From an archaeon (GTDB lineage Archaea; Thermoplasmatota; Thermoplasmata; Methanomassiliicoccales; Methanomethylophilaceae), in NCBI GenBank assembly GCA_024399275.1, contig JAKSHS010000001.1, positions 62,001 to 126,000 of the forward strand: DNA of 64,000 bases, read 5' to 3'. Below, piece by piece: positions 8,908-17,696 of the stretch. Below the pieces are notes generated by a model. That model had not been told where the DNA came from. It saw only the letters and a list, made by a program, of their open reading frames with translations, and ran no database searches. Made by a program: the position numbers and the translations under genes. Every line of letters starts with the position of its first letter. Positions within the stretch are counted from its first letter, which is position 1.

Positions 8908-10443
8908 ATGGCAGAAGAGACAAAAAGTTTATTCTACAAAATAAAGCCCTTGTCCGACAGGCTTCCGTCAGTGGAGCAGCCCGAGGGTCACGTTCACTTC
9001 AGAACGAAGATTCTTTGGGTTGCTGCCGCATTGATAGTGTACTTCTTCCTGTCCAATGTTTATATCTACGGTCTCGACCAAACAAAAACACTGGATCTAT
9101 TTGCTCAGTACAGGACAATCATGGCAGGTTCATCTGGTTCACTTCTCCAACTTGGGATTGGGCCAATTGTTACTGCCTCCATCGTCATGCAACTTCTCGT
9201 TGGGTCGAAAATTGTAAAGCTCAATTTAACAAAGAAGGAAGACAAAGACTGCTATCATTCTGTCCTCAGATTACTAGTAATATTCATGGTTTTCTTTGAG
9301 GCAATACCGCAAGTGTTCGGTTACCTCATGCCTTCAGATCAGTTTGCGTCTAGGTTTACCCTAAACGGAGCGAGAACACTTATTATCCTCCAGATTGCAA
9401 TCGGTTCGTATTTCGTATTTCTGATGGATGAAGTTATAACTAAATGGGGTATCGGTAGCGGGATATCTTTATTCATCGCGGCAGGTGTAGCGGAATCGCT
9501 ATTCACTGGAACCTTAAATTGGAATCCAGTTTTACCAAATACAGAAGTAAGTCTAGATAATCCGCCCGCCGGAACGATTCCGAAAGTGATCTATTTTCTT
9601 ATAACGTGCTCACCAGCACAATTCAGTGATTATGGTTACCAAGAGATCTTGATAGGACAACCAAATCCCTTAATTGCATTAGTAGGCACAATATGTATTT
9701 TCTTGGTCGTTGCATATCTAGAATCGGTACGTATCGAGCTTCCAATATCACATGGCAGCGCCAGAGGTGTCAGAGGAAGATATCCGATTAAATTGATTTA
9801 TGCGAGCAATATCCCGGTTATTCTCATGTCTGCATTGCTGGCAAATATCAGTATGCTAGCATTATTGTTCTACAACAACGATATTCTAAGCAAAGTTCCC
9901 TTTCTAGGACATAATTCTATGATAGGGTACTTCGAAGATGGAAGTACATCAGCAGCGGGTGGATTAGCCTGGTATCTTTCGGCGCCATCTGGTGTCATGT
10001 CATGGCTTGTACCAATTTTTAATCCGGCTGTCGAGGGAAACATACACTCACCATTGATGAATATAATGCGTGTTATAATTTACACATCTGTCATGATACT
10101 CGGATCAGTATTATTTGCAAAATTTTGGGTTAATACTACAAATATGAATTCCAAGGCAGTGGCATCCCAAATACAAAGAAGTGGGATGCAGATTTCTGGG
10201 TTTCGCAGTGATATTCGAGTCATCGAGCAGATTCTTGAAAGGTACATTCCTACGGTCACTGCTCTTTCTGGCGCAATTGTTGGAGCATTAGCCGCCTTTG
10301 CCGACTTAATTGGTACAACAGGAAGTGCAAGCGGGACGGGTGTTCTTCTTACTGTAGGAATTTTAATACGTTTCTATGAAACAATTGGTCGGGAACAAAT
10401 GATGGAAATGAATCCTATGGTACGAGAATTTCTTGGAGGATGA
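8908..10443 (+). CDS. secY: Preprotein translocase subunit SecY (Sec61 alpha)
   Basis: SecY, 511 residues, the protein-conducting channel of the cytoplasmic membrane. About ten membrane segments can be traced; the first is at residues 32-52 (VAAALIVYFFLSNVYIYGL), followed by the plug region GSSGSLLQLGIGPIV. The cytoplasmic loop ELPISHGSARGVRGRYPIKLIY that contacts the ribosome is well conserved, and the C-terminal part includes FYETIGREQMMEMNP. It is last in the ribosomal run before non-ribosomal genes. Confidence 0.95.
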   Translation: MAEETKSLFYKIKPLSDRLPSVEQPEGHVHFRTKILWVAAALIVYFFLSNVYIYGLDQTKTLDLFAQYRTIMAGSSGSLLQLGIGPIVTASIVMQLLVGSKIVKLNLTKKEDKDCYHSVLRLLVIFMVFFEAIPQVFGYLMPSDQFASRFTLNGARTLIILQIAIGSYFVFLMDEVITKWGIGSGISLFIAAGVAESLFTGTLNWNPVLPNTEVSLDNPPAGTIPKVIYFLITCSPAQFSDYGYQEILIGQPNPLIALVGTICIFLVVAYLESVRIELPISHGSARGVRGRYPIKLIYASNIPVILMSALLANISMLALLFYNNDILSKVPFLGHNSMIGYFEDGSTSAAGGLAWYLSAPSGVMSWLVPIFNPAVEGNIHSPLMNIMRVIIYTSVMILGSVLFAKFWVNTTNMNSKAVASQIQRSGMQISGFRSDIRVIEQILERYIPTVTALSGAIVGALAAFADLIGTTGSASGTGVLLTVGILIRFYETIGREQMMEMNPMVREFLGG

Positions 10444-10450
10444 ATAAACA

Positions 10451-11113
10451 ATGGATAAAAGTAAAGAAAATTCATCAAAATTATTCATATGGCGCATGGT
10501 AATTATGATGGCCCTTACTCTTGGACTCTATGCCATAGATGGGGATAAATACAGAGTTGGCCAAATTTTAAATCATATTTTTAAATTCATTGAATTAGAC
10601 GGAAAGTACCCAATCTTAACTCTTATGATTATGGGATCAATTATGATCATCTTAAGTACCGTTGTGAGAACAGTAATGACAGACTCCGTTGAACAAAAAA
10701 AGATACAAGAATTCAGCAAAGCATTCCAAAAAGAGTTCCGCCAAGCCAGAATCGAAAATAACCTTCATAAAATAAAAAAATTGGCAGATATGCAACCACA
10801 AATAATGGCAAAGACTATGGAATCAAGCGGTCAAATGATGAAAAGTATGCCCTACACCATGATAATCATCGTTCCAATTTTTCTTTGGGTTAGATATTTT
10901 GTCAATGTTACACTCGCCACGGATATTATGCGCAAAATAAGTCTGCCATGGTCGATAGTACCAGATGCTGGAGTCCTTCTGACAAGCAATGTCTGGTTCA
11001 TTCCTGTATGGATTCTCATCTATTCTTTAGTGAGTATTCCTCTAAGTCAAATTATCATGAGATTCGTTCGCTATTTCCAATTTAAAAAGCGTTTAGACAA
11101 ATTTAGTGAATAG
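10451..11113 (+). CDS. EMC3/TMCO1-like membrane protein (DUF106 family)
   Basis: A 220-residue membrane protein of the DUF106/EMC3-TMCO1 group, archaeal relatives of the Oxa1/YidC insertases. There are membrane segments at about 13-30, 55-75, 135-155 and 178-203. A positively charged cytoplasmic coiled-coil (KKIQEFSKAFQKEFRQARIE) lies between segments 2 and 3, the insertase hallmark. Its place directly after secY is conserved in archaea and suits a role in membrane protein insertion. The usual adenylate kinase and L34e genes are absent here. Confidence 0.88.
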   Translation: MDKSKENSSKLFIWRMVIMMALTLGLYAIDGDKYRVGQILNHIFKFIELDGKYPILTLMIMGSIMIILSTVVRTVMTDSVEQKKIQEFSKAFQKEFRQARIENNLHKIKKLADMQPQIMAKTMESSGQMMKSMPYTMIIIVPIFLWVRYFVNVTLATDIMRKISLPWSIVPDAGVLLTSNVWFIPVWILIYSLVSIPLSQIIMRFVRYFQFKKRLDKFSE

Positions 11114-11129
11114 ATTTAGAGAGAATTAC

Positions 11130-11666
11130 ATGAGGATAACCATCAGCGGTCCTCCAGGATCTGGTAAGAGTACGGTTTGTGAAAAACTTGCAAAAATACT
11201 GGGTATGAGGGCAGTCATCTTCGGAAGACTTTTTAGAGAACTAGCTTCGGAGAAATGTATTTCACTAACCGAATTGGGGATTTTAGCAGAAAAAGACCCC
11301 TCCATTGATGCAAGTATTGATGCCCGAATCGTTGAGATTGCCAAATCAAATGACAACATAATCCTGGAATCTCGGTTAGCAGCACACATGTGTGACAAAA
11401 ATTCAATACCAGCATTTAAAATTTACATAAATGCAAGCTTTGATGTGCGAATATCAAGAATCAGCGCTCGGGAAAATCAACCAATAGAGGCTGTTGAGGA
11501 AAACACAACTAAACGTCAGGATTCCGAGATGAAGCGTTATAAAACTTATTACAATATAGACATTAACGACAAAAGTGTCTATGATCTTGTTATTAATACT
11601 GATAATCTTGATCCAGATGGAGTTGTCAACATAATTTTAAAAACGATTGAGGGAAACAAGTGCTAA
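11130..11666 (+). CDS. cmk: Cytidylate kinase (archaeal type)
   Basis: A 178-residue P-loop kinase of the archaeal cytidylate kinase family, which phosphorylates CMP/dCMP with ATP. The Walker A motif GPPGSGKST occurs at residues 6-14; a FGRLFRELA segment and the ILESRLAAHM motif follow, with an ISARENQ lid region. The frame extends eight codons upstream, but ATG 11130 places the P-loop at the usual distance from the N-terminus. It overlaps the pseudouridine synthase start by seven bases. Confidence 0.9.
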   Translation: MRITISGPPGSGKSTVCEKLAKILGMRAVIFGRLFRELASEKCISLTELGILAEKDPSIDASIDARIVEIAKSNDNIILESRLAAHMCDKNSIPAFKIYINASFDVRISRISARENQPIEAVEENTTKRQDSEMKRYKTYYNIDINDKSVYDLVINTDNLDPDGVVNIILKTIEGNKC

Positions 11667-12640
11667 TAAAAGATCCGGATGCGATTCGGGACAGGTGGGG
11701 AAAAAAGCCATCTAATAGAACTATTGGTGAACTATTAGACGCTGGAATTATCCAATTAAACAAACCATGTGGGCCCACATCGCATCAAGTTACTGCGTGG
11801 GTAAAAACCGCTTTACATATGTGTAAAATTGGTCACGGAGGGACATTAGATCCTCACGTTAGTGGAGTACTCCCAATTTGCACAGGAAAAGCAGTCAAAT
11901 TAACAGATCTTGTTCTTTCGTCTAACAAAGAGTATGTATGTCTTATGCGGCTCCATCATGATGAACCCGAAACGAGGGTAAGACAAATAATATCAACATT
12001 TGTAGGAAAAATTTATCAGATGCCCCCAGTCAGATCTGCTGTAAAACGCCAACTCAGAGTGAGAAATATCAATACAATAGAGATTCTTGAGATAAGAGAA
12101 CGTAACATTCTATTTAGAGTATCGTGCGACGCAGGCACATACATAAGGACTTTATGCACTGATATCGGCGAAGCATTGGGATGCGGAGCTAATATGATAG
12201 AATTAAGACGCTTACGCTCTGGCGAAATGGACGAAGCACACTCAACAACGTTACAAGATCTCGTTGATGCATATATCTTCTGGCAACAGAATGGAAGGGG
12301 AGAATGGTTTCGTAGTTTAATAAAGCCCATCGAAGCATTAGTTGAACCATTACCCAAGATTGTTGTCAAGGCAACAGCCATCGACGCAATATGTCACGGA
12401 GCTAATCTCAATGTACAAGGCGTCCATATGTTAGATGACAACATACGAAGAAATGCCTTAGTTGCGCTCATGACCATAAGCGGAGAACTTATAGCAATTG
12501 GAAAAATGATGATGTCCTCTCAAAAAGTTATGATCGCAAATGTAGGACAAGTAGTAAATGTAAAAAAAGTTCTGATGAAACCAGGACATTACCCAAAAAT
12601 GTGGCGTTCTGCTTCAGTTCTAGATTATAGTATCTCTTAA
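11660..12640 (+). CDS. truB: tRNA pseudouridine synthase / Cbf5 (TruB family)
   Basis: The archaeal TruB/Cbf5 protein, 326 residues, catalytic subunit of H/ACA RNPs and modifier of tRNA U55. The catalytic segment KIGHGGTLDPHVSGVLPICTG contains the active-site aspartate. MPPVRSAVKR and YIRTLCTDIGEALGCGA follow, and a C-terminal PUA domain begins near residue 235. The start is a GTG inside the end of cmk, with GAGGG six bases upstream. A hairpin follows at 12682-12696. Confidence 0.92.
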   Translation: MLIKDPDAIRDRWGKKPSNRTIGELLDAGIIQLNKPCGPTSHQVTAWVKTALHMCKIGHGGTLDPHVSGVLPICTGKAVKLTDLVLSSNKEYVCLMRLHHDEPETRVRQIISTFVGKIYQMPPVRSAVKRQLRVRNINTIEILEIRERNILFRVSCDAGTYIRTLCTDIGEALGCGANMIELRRLRSGEMDEAHSTTLQDLVDAYIFWQQNGRGEWFRSLIKPIEALVEPLPKIVVKATAIDAICHGANLNVQGVHMLDDNIRRNALVALMTISGELIAIGKMMMSSQKVMIANVGQVVNVKKVLMKPGHYPKMWRSASVLDYSIS

Positions 12641-12681
12641 ATATCCACAAAATTAATACTAGCGCAGAACTGCAGACTTCA

Positions 12682-12696
12682 GGAGGCGGGGCCTCT
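12682..12696 (+). terminator. Hairpin after truB
   Basis: GAGGC-GGG-GCCTC (with an extra G-U pair) forms a compact hairpin 42 bases after the truB stop, followed by TGTTATTT. It is a plausible end of the ribosomal superoperon transcript, though its uridine tract is weak. It lies just before the next gene start and could instead be a leader structure. Confidence 0.4.
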
Positions 12697-12715
12697 GTTA
12701 TTTCGTAGAAAGGTA

Positions 12716-13024
12716 GTGCTTATCGAGCATCAATCGTTAACCATCGGAGAATTTGACATAAAAGCTCCCGGGTGCTATAACAACGTGAAGACGTTCGAAT
12801 TTCATGTAAAAAAGGGAAAGAATATTTACATTTTTATTAAATCTACAGGCGGCATCGACGCCTGTGTTGTTGGAATCGATGGAATAAATAAAATGTTTGT
12901 TGAATCCATAAAGAATGAGATTCTCGGCCCGATACCCACAGAGGGCAAAGGAACAATGATGTTAGTCTTGGGTGTTTTTTGTGGAGACCTAGCAAATGTG
13001 GAAATTGAAGCCTGGATGGAGTAG
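12716..13024 (+). CDS. Hypothetical protein, 102 residues
   Basis: I do not recognise this protein. It looks like a small soluble beta-rich domain with alternating hydrophobic strands (KNIYIFIKSTGGIDACVVGI, GTMMLVLGVFCGDLANVEIEAW) and no signal peptide. The start is a GTG (12716) with weak AAAGGT just upstream; no ATG exists before the first strand. It is separated by two bases from the following membrane protein gene, so the two are probably co-transcribed and may act together. Confidence 0.6.
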   Translation: MLIEHQSLTIGEFDIKAPGCYNNVKTFEFHVKKGKNIYIFIKSTGGIDACVVGIDGINKMFVESIKNEILGPIPTEGKGTMMLVLGVFCGDLANVEIEAWME

Positions 13025-13026
13025 TA

Positions 13027-14145
13027 ATGGCCTTAAGTCTAGTCACAGGAAAAAAATGGAGTTATTGGCGTGTTGACTCCCCAATAAGTCTTCTTTCTAG
13101 CGCAGATATCATTATCATACTATTATCCGTGTCATCCTTCCTTGCGCTATTTTTGTTAGACCTAATCATCGTTATGAATACCGGTAAGCAGTTTTTTGAG
13201 CTAGCATACCTGCTAGCCGTTCCATTCTTCATACTTGGTATCGTATGGTATTATCGGTTTGGTCAAAAAGAGAAATGTCGACTTTTTATGCCAATATTTC
13301 TCGTGACCTTATCGATATTGGCTTTTATATATCTGGGAAAAAGCTATCTCTCCACAATATTCTTCCTCAATTTTATCTTAATTGGATCTTTCGGAGTGGT
13401 TTACCTCGTATCACTTCTGCAAAAGGCACTGTTCTACCCTATCGTCGGAATGGTTCAAAACATGAACATGAAAGAGAAATATAATTTTCCAGAATACTGC
13501 ATAGCATTCATGTTTAACATACCTAAAGACCTCGACACACGCAGCCTCACAATGGATTACAATCTTAAAAGAGCATCCATCCCATGGAAAGAAATTAGTG
13601 ACACAATGGTTTTGAGTTTGATGTTCGGCATTTTTCTCTGGATATATCTTTCAATGAATCCAACATTCATGAAAATAGAATCATACGAAAATGTTCCAAT
13701 CAACCTTTTTACAATAGTGCTATTTATTCCTGTAACAGTTATGCCGTGGTCTATTTTTAGAGCATTAAACGTAAGAATATCAACTAAATTTCGAGATTTT
13801 CATCTATATACTGGCATCATAGAAACTATCAAAAGGATGATTTTACCAATATTCGGCACGTTTATGTTTATCCTTGCTGCATTTAATAAGAACGATCCCA
13901 TTTCTGTCCTGACTTTTATTGCACTTTCCATAATAATGAATATCTCTGTAATAGGATTAGCGTCATTAATCTATTACAGATATTTTGAAAATGAACTTGT
14001 AGACAACATAGTACAAAAATGGAAGATGTTTAGACCCATAGAGATACTTATGTCCATAGGCGATAATGAAAAAGAAGAAACGAACTACCCCGGAACTCCA
14101 AAAAGGGACCTTGATAACTACGGAAAGCTCACGTTTCAGAACTAA
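13027..14145 (+). CDS. Conserved-looking polytopic membrane protein, unknown function
   Basis: A 372-residue integral membrane protein I cannot assign. About eight hydrophobic segments are visible, roughly at residues 25-48, 58-77, 83-102, 106-130, 194-214, 228-250, 275-295 and 300-325. A large loop (137-190) with charged residues lies between halves four and four, and a polar C-terminal tail carries EKEETN. It follows the 102-residue protein directly and its stop overlaps that of the opposite-strand gene by four bases. Confidence 0.65.
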   Translation: MALSLVTGKKWSYWRVDSPISLLSSADIIIILLSVSSFLALFLLDLIIVMNTGKQFFELAYLLAVPFFILGIVWYYRFGQKEKCRLFMPIFLVTLSILAFIYLGKSYLSTIFFLNFILIGSFGVVYLVSLLQKALFYPIVGMVQNMNMKEKYNFPEYCIAFMFNIPKDLDTRSLTMDYNLKRASIPWKEISDTMVLSLMFGIFLWIYLSMNPTFMKIESYENVPINLFTIVLFIPVTVMPWSIFRALNVRISTKFRDFHLYTGIIETIKRMILPIFGTFMFILAAFNKNDPISVLTFIALSIIMNISVIGLASLIYYRYFENELVDNIVQKWKMFRPIEILMSIGDNEKEETNYPGTPKRDLDNYGKLTFQN

Positions 14146-14579
14146 TCAAGCGATGAACTATTTACCCTCCCAGGCCTTGAAAGAGACTCAAAAATAGGCA
14201 TAAAAATCTTTCCAGAACCATAGCCCTCGGTCCTATTCTTTCCTATAAGCTCCGGCTCGTCGTCACTCGTAATTACAACCTGACTTTTTTGGTAAACATC
14301 ATCTAATGAAATAAATGGTCTATCGAGATTATCCTTCGCCACGCCAAGTATAACATCTGCCATTATCTGTATTTCTTCCGACGTAGTTTCCTTTGGAATA
14401 TAAAGTATAAAATTATGGATTTCCGTGCTTCCATTAAAAAGATGTTTGACATCAGTTTTGCTCATAAGGTCCCTAAATTTTTCACTATTGTTCTGATTAA
14501 TCGAAAGTTCAACAACCTGCTGCTTCCACACATTCCCAAGTTCGACGTACATTGCGTCCTTACCAAGTGTCTTCCACAT
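14142..14579 (-). CDS. Hypothetical protein, 145 residues
   Basis: An unassigned soluble protein of 145 residues with alternating strands and helices (VKHLFNGSTEIHNFILYIP, EEIQIMADVILGVAKD) and a serine-rich, probably disordered C-terminus. A TATA-like TTTATTTAA on the minus strand at 14600-14608 sits about 26 bases before the ATG, which suggests a leaderless transcript and supports both the gene and its start. It converges on the membrane protein gene with a 4-base overlap. Confidence 0.6.
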   Translation of the reverse strand: MWKTLGKDAMYVELGNVWKQQVVELSINQNNSEKFRDLMSKTDVKHLFNGSTEIHNFILYIPKETTSEEIQIMADVILGVAKDNLDRPFISLDDVYQKSQVVITSDDEPELIGKNRTEGYGSGKIFMPIFESLSRPGRVNSSSLD

Positions 14580-14892
14580 AATGAACGTAATTCACAGCGT
14601 TAAATAAACCACCTTCTACAAAACATTCGCATCTTAACAAACAACTCAGAAAATTTAACATTTATAAAGATTACAATAGCATCCAATTCAAACAAACGCA
14701 CATATCCCTTGGATGCCTGTTCCTCAATGTATTGAATATTCATCAATACTGATCATTTTGCAGTGATGCAACTACTAACACCCCCATTCTTTCCATAATC
14801 TCTACAAAATATTTTCTGAACATAGAACTTTACATTTTCAATCCCGAGCAAGCTTTTATTTAGGTCTAGAAACTAGAGGCGAGTGCAGGTAA
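14580..14892. other. Intergenic region between divergent genes
   Basis: Three hundred AT-rich bases between the leftward 145-residue gene and rightward trpS. They hold a promoter at each end (TATA elements near 14600-14608 on the minus strand and 14853-14864 on the plus strand). I see no coding potential or RNA gene in the middle. Confidence 0.6.
14853..14877 (+). promoter_or_regulatory. trpS promoter with palindrome TCTAG-AAA-CTAGA
   Basis: A TATA-like CTTTTATTTAGG (14853-14864) lies about 27 bases before the expected transcription start near 14885. A perfect 13-base inverted repeat, TCTAG-AAA-CTAGA, occupies 14865-14877, exactly between the TATA box and that start. This is where archaeal repressors often bind. 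The function is inferred from position only. Confidence 0.45.
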
Positions 14893-16011
14893 ATGTCGAA
14901 ATTCTCTGTTACACCATGGGGAATAGTCGGAAAAATAGATTACGTCGAACTCCAAGAAAAATTCGGAACGTTTCCAGTAGGCAGTATCCTCTTCAGAAGA
15001 TTTGCCAGATACAATAAATTACATCCAATGCTCAGACGTGGAATTTTTTATTCATGTAGGGATGTGGATACGCTCCTAGATAAATATGACGCAGGCAATA
15101 AATTTTTACTTTACACAGGGCGAGGCCCGTCTGGTGACACTCATTTGGGACACATAATGCCCTGGCTATTCAACAAATGGATTCAGGATACTTTTAAAAT
15201 TCCAATGTATTTCCAGATAACAGATGATGAAAAATTTCTTTTTAAGAATCTTACGCTACATGACACCAGGAAAATGGCATATGAAAATGCTCTCGATTTT
15301 ATTGCCATTGGCTTTGACACAAAAAACACAAAAATAATTCTAAATACTGAATGTGTTAAGACACTGTACCCCATAGCACTAAAAGTAGCGAAAAAGATAA
15401 CATTTTCTACCGCAAAGGCTGTTTTCGGATTTGAAAATTCAAATAATATAGGACAAATATTCTACACCGCAATGCAAGCCGCTCCGGCATTTCTCGCATC
15501 GGAAATTGAAGAAAGAGAAGTCCCGTGTCTTATCCCCTGTGGTATCGATCAAGATCCACATTTTAGAGCTGCGAGAGACGTCGCATCTATCCTGGGATAT
15601 CCCAAGCCATCGATGCTATACTGTAAAATGCTCCCTGGGCTTAACGGAATGAGCAAAATGTCTTCTTCCGAAGATAATATAACTATTTATATGACAGACA
15701 GCCCAAATGCCGTTAGTAAAAAAATTGGAAAAGCATTTACTGGAGGCTGTGTCTCAATCAAAGAACAAAGGCAAAAAGGAGGCAATCCTGGTTCTTGTGT
15801 TATATTTCAATACAACTACTACATGTTTGAGTACGACGACAGTAAGCTTGAAGAAATAGCTCGAAGATGTAAAAATGGAGACATACTCTGTGGAGAGTGT
15901 AAAGCTATACTTTCGGAGAAGATCAACATATTTCTTGATAGGCATATGGCTAAGAGAGAAAAGGCAAAAGAAGTCATAGACAGTATGGCTTTCGGAGATT
16001 TTAAATGGTGA
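14893..16011 (+). CDS. trpS: Tryptophan--tRNA ligase
   Basis: Tryptophanyl-tRNA synthetase of the archaeal/eukaryotic type, 372 residues, class I fold. The HIGH-equivalent motif is GDTHLGH within YTGRGPSGDTHLGHIMPW at about residues 75-92, and the KMSKS motif appears as SKMSSSEDN near residue 255. The N-terminal VTPWGIVGKIDY is typical of archaeal TrpRS. It is followed after four bases by pheS, so two aminoacyl-tRNA synthetases share one transcript. Confidence 0.95.
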   Translation: MSKFSVTPWGIVGKIDYVELQEKFGTFPVGSILFRRFARYNKLHPMLRRGIFYSCRDVDTLLDKYDAGNKFLLYTGRGPSGDTHLGHIMPWLFNKWIQDTFKIPMYFQITDDEKFLFKNLTLHDTRKMAYENALDFIAIGFDTKNTKIILNTECVKTLYPIALKVAKKITFSTAKAVFGFENSNNIGQIFYTAMQAAPAFLASEIEEREVPCLIPCGIDQDPHFRAARDVASILGYPKPSMLYCKMLPGLNGMSKMSSSEDNITIYMTDSPNAVSKKIGKAFTGGCVSIKEQRQKGGNPGSCVIFQYNYYMFEYDDSKLEEIARRCKNGDILCGECKAILSEKINIFLDRHMAKREKAKEVIDSMAFGDFKW

Positions 16012-16015
16012 TCAC

Positions 16016-17539
16016 ATGAACAGTTCAGAAGTCATTGACAGTCTTAGTCACAACGAGAAAAAGCTGCTTCTTACACTTAAGCAGATGAACGGAATCGTAA
16101 CACCCACGGACATTACGAAAAATGGAATTTTTTCATCTGAGACTGAGGTAATGGGGGCCGCATCATGGCTCAATATAAAGAAATTAGTAGACATCGATGA
16201 AAATCAATCTATTTTCTACACTCTTGCTGATAGAAGTGTTGCTAAGAACGGCCTTCCTGAGAGACGTGCGATAGAGGCAATCGGCATGGCTGGAGGCACT
16301 ATGAATATTATCGACCTTTCTGCTGCGCTTCCTAATGGAGAAGATCAAATTGCCGTTGGATTTTTGAAGAAAAAAGGTTTTATAAACATTGAGAAAAAGG
16401 ATTCCAAAAAAATCCTCACACTTACAGATGCTGGGTATAAGGCGTTACACGAAAAAACAAGAGATGAAATTTTTATTGATAAACTATCCCTTCATCCAGT
16501 GCCTGCAACAGATGTTGATAAAAGTGTTGTTCTCAGCCTTAAAAATCGCCATAAGATAATCCGTGAAAATGTTAAAATTGAAAGAATCATAAAGCTAACA
16601 AGCAAAGGAAGAGAAGTATTGGGCTCTGGAATCGAGTTAGGCGAAGAAGTCGTACAAATAACTGATAATATTATCCAAAGTGGCAAATGGAGAAATACAG
16701 AGTTTAAAAAATATGATGTTCATACATTTGCACCTTCTTTTTATCCATCGAAGAAACATCTTCTTTCAAGACTCGGAGCGGAAATTAGGGAACTATATAC
16801 AAGTATGGGATTTACAGAAATTGACGGGGAGTTTGTCGAACCAGCATTTTGGGATCTCGATGTCCTATATGTGCCACAAGATCATCCCGCAAGAGAGCTT
16901 CAAGATACTTTTTACCTCAGCAATCCAAAAAAATTTGACCTATCAGATTATGAAAAATTAGTAGATACTGTCAAAAATATTCATGAAAACGGTGGAGAGA
17001 CTGGTTCCACAGGATGGGGGGGAAAATGGTCAAGAGAAATGGCTGAACAGGCAATGTTAAGAACGCACACAACTGTTAATACCATTTCGTATATTTCCAG
17101 ACACCCAGAAGCCCCTGCAAAAGTCTTCTCGTTGTCAAGAATTTTTAGAAGAGAATCTATCGACGCAACACATCTTCCAGAATTTACACAAATTGAAGGC
17201 ATAGTAATCGATGAGAATTCCAATTTTGATATGCTTGTCTCATTAGTCAAAGAATTTTATGCAAAAATGGGATTTGATAAAGTAAGGATAAGACCAGCCT
17301 ATTTCCCTTATACAGAGCCATCACTTGAACTAGAAATCTTCTTCAACGGAAAATGGATGGAGCTTGGGGGCGCAGGAATTTTCAGACCAGAAGTCGTTTC
17401 ACCATTTGGTGTAAAATATCCTGTATTAGCCTGGGGATTCGGATTTGAAAGACTAGCCATGCTAAGATGGGGCATTACAGATATTCGTGACTTATATATC
17501 TCGGATATAGACGTTATTAGAAAGAGTCCCACACTTTAA
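16016..17539 (+). CDS. pheS: Phenylalanine--tRNA ligase alpha subunit
   Basis: PheRS alpha subunit, 507 residues, class II synthetase. The N-terminal third consists of winged-helix-like repeats typical of archaeal and eukaryotic PheS. The catalytic domain begins near residue 235 with FAPSFYPSKKHLLSRLGAEI and includes VFSLSRIFRRESIDATHLPEF (motif 2) and WGFGFERLAMLRWGI (motif 3). The partner pheT is not adjacent and must lie elsewhere. Confidence 0.95.
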   Translation: MNSSEVIDSLSHNEKKLLLTLKQMNGIVTPTDITKNGIFSSETEVMGAASWLNIKKLVDIDENQSIFYTLADRSVAKNGLPERRAIEAIGMAGGTMNIIDLSAALPNGEDQIAVGFLKKKGFINIEKKDSKKILTLTDAGYKALHEKTRDEIFIDKLSLHPVPATDVDKSVVLSLKNRHKIIRENVKIERIIKLTSKGREVLGSGIELGEEVVQITDNIIQSGKWRNTEFKKYDVHTFAPSFYPSKKHLLSRLGAEIRELYTSMGFTEIDGEFVEPAFWDLDVLYVPQDHPARELQDTFYLSNPKKFDLSDYEKLVDTVKNIHENGGETGSTGWGGKWSREMAEQAMLRTHTTVNTISYISRHPEAPAKVFSLSRIFRRESIDATHLPEFTQIEGIVIDENSNFDMLVSLVKEFYAKMGFDKVRIRPAYFPYTEPSLELEIFFNGKWMELGGAGIFRPEVVSPFGVKYPVLAWGFGFERLAMLRWGITDIRDLYISDIDVIRKSPTL

Positions 17540-17696
17540 AATCAGTTCACAGGTCCCTCTCATAAATTCAACACAAGCAAACATACGACAAAGCGACAAT
17601 TCTTGACGGGACATCCATACTTGATTCACCTACTGAAGTCTAGGCACATCCTTATCCAAAGTCTTATAATATTCACACTCTACCTTCTTTAACTGA

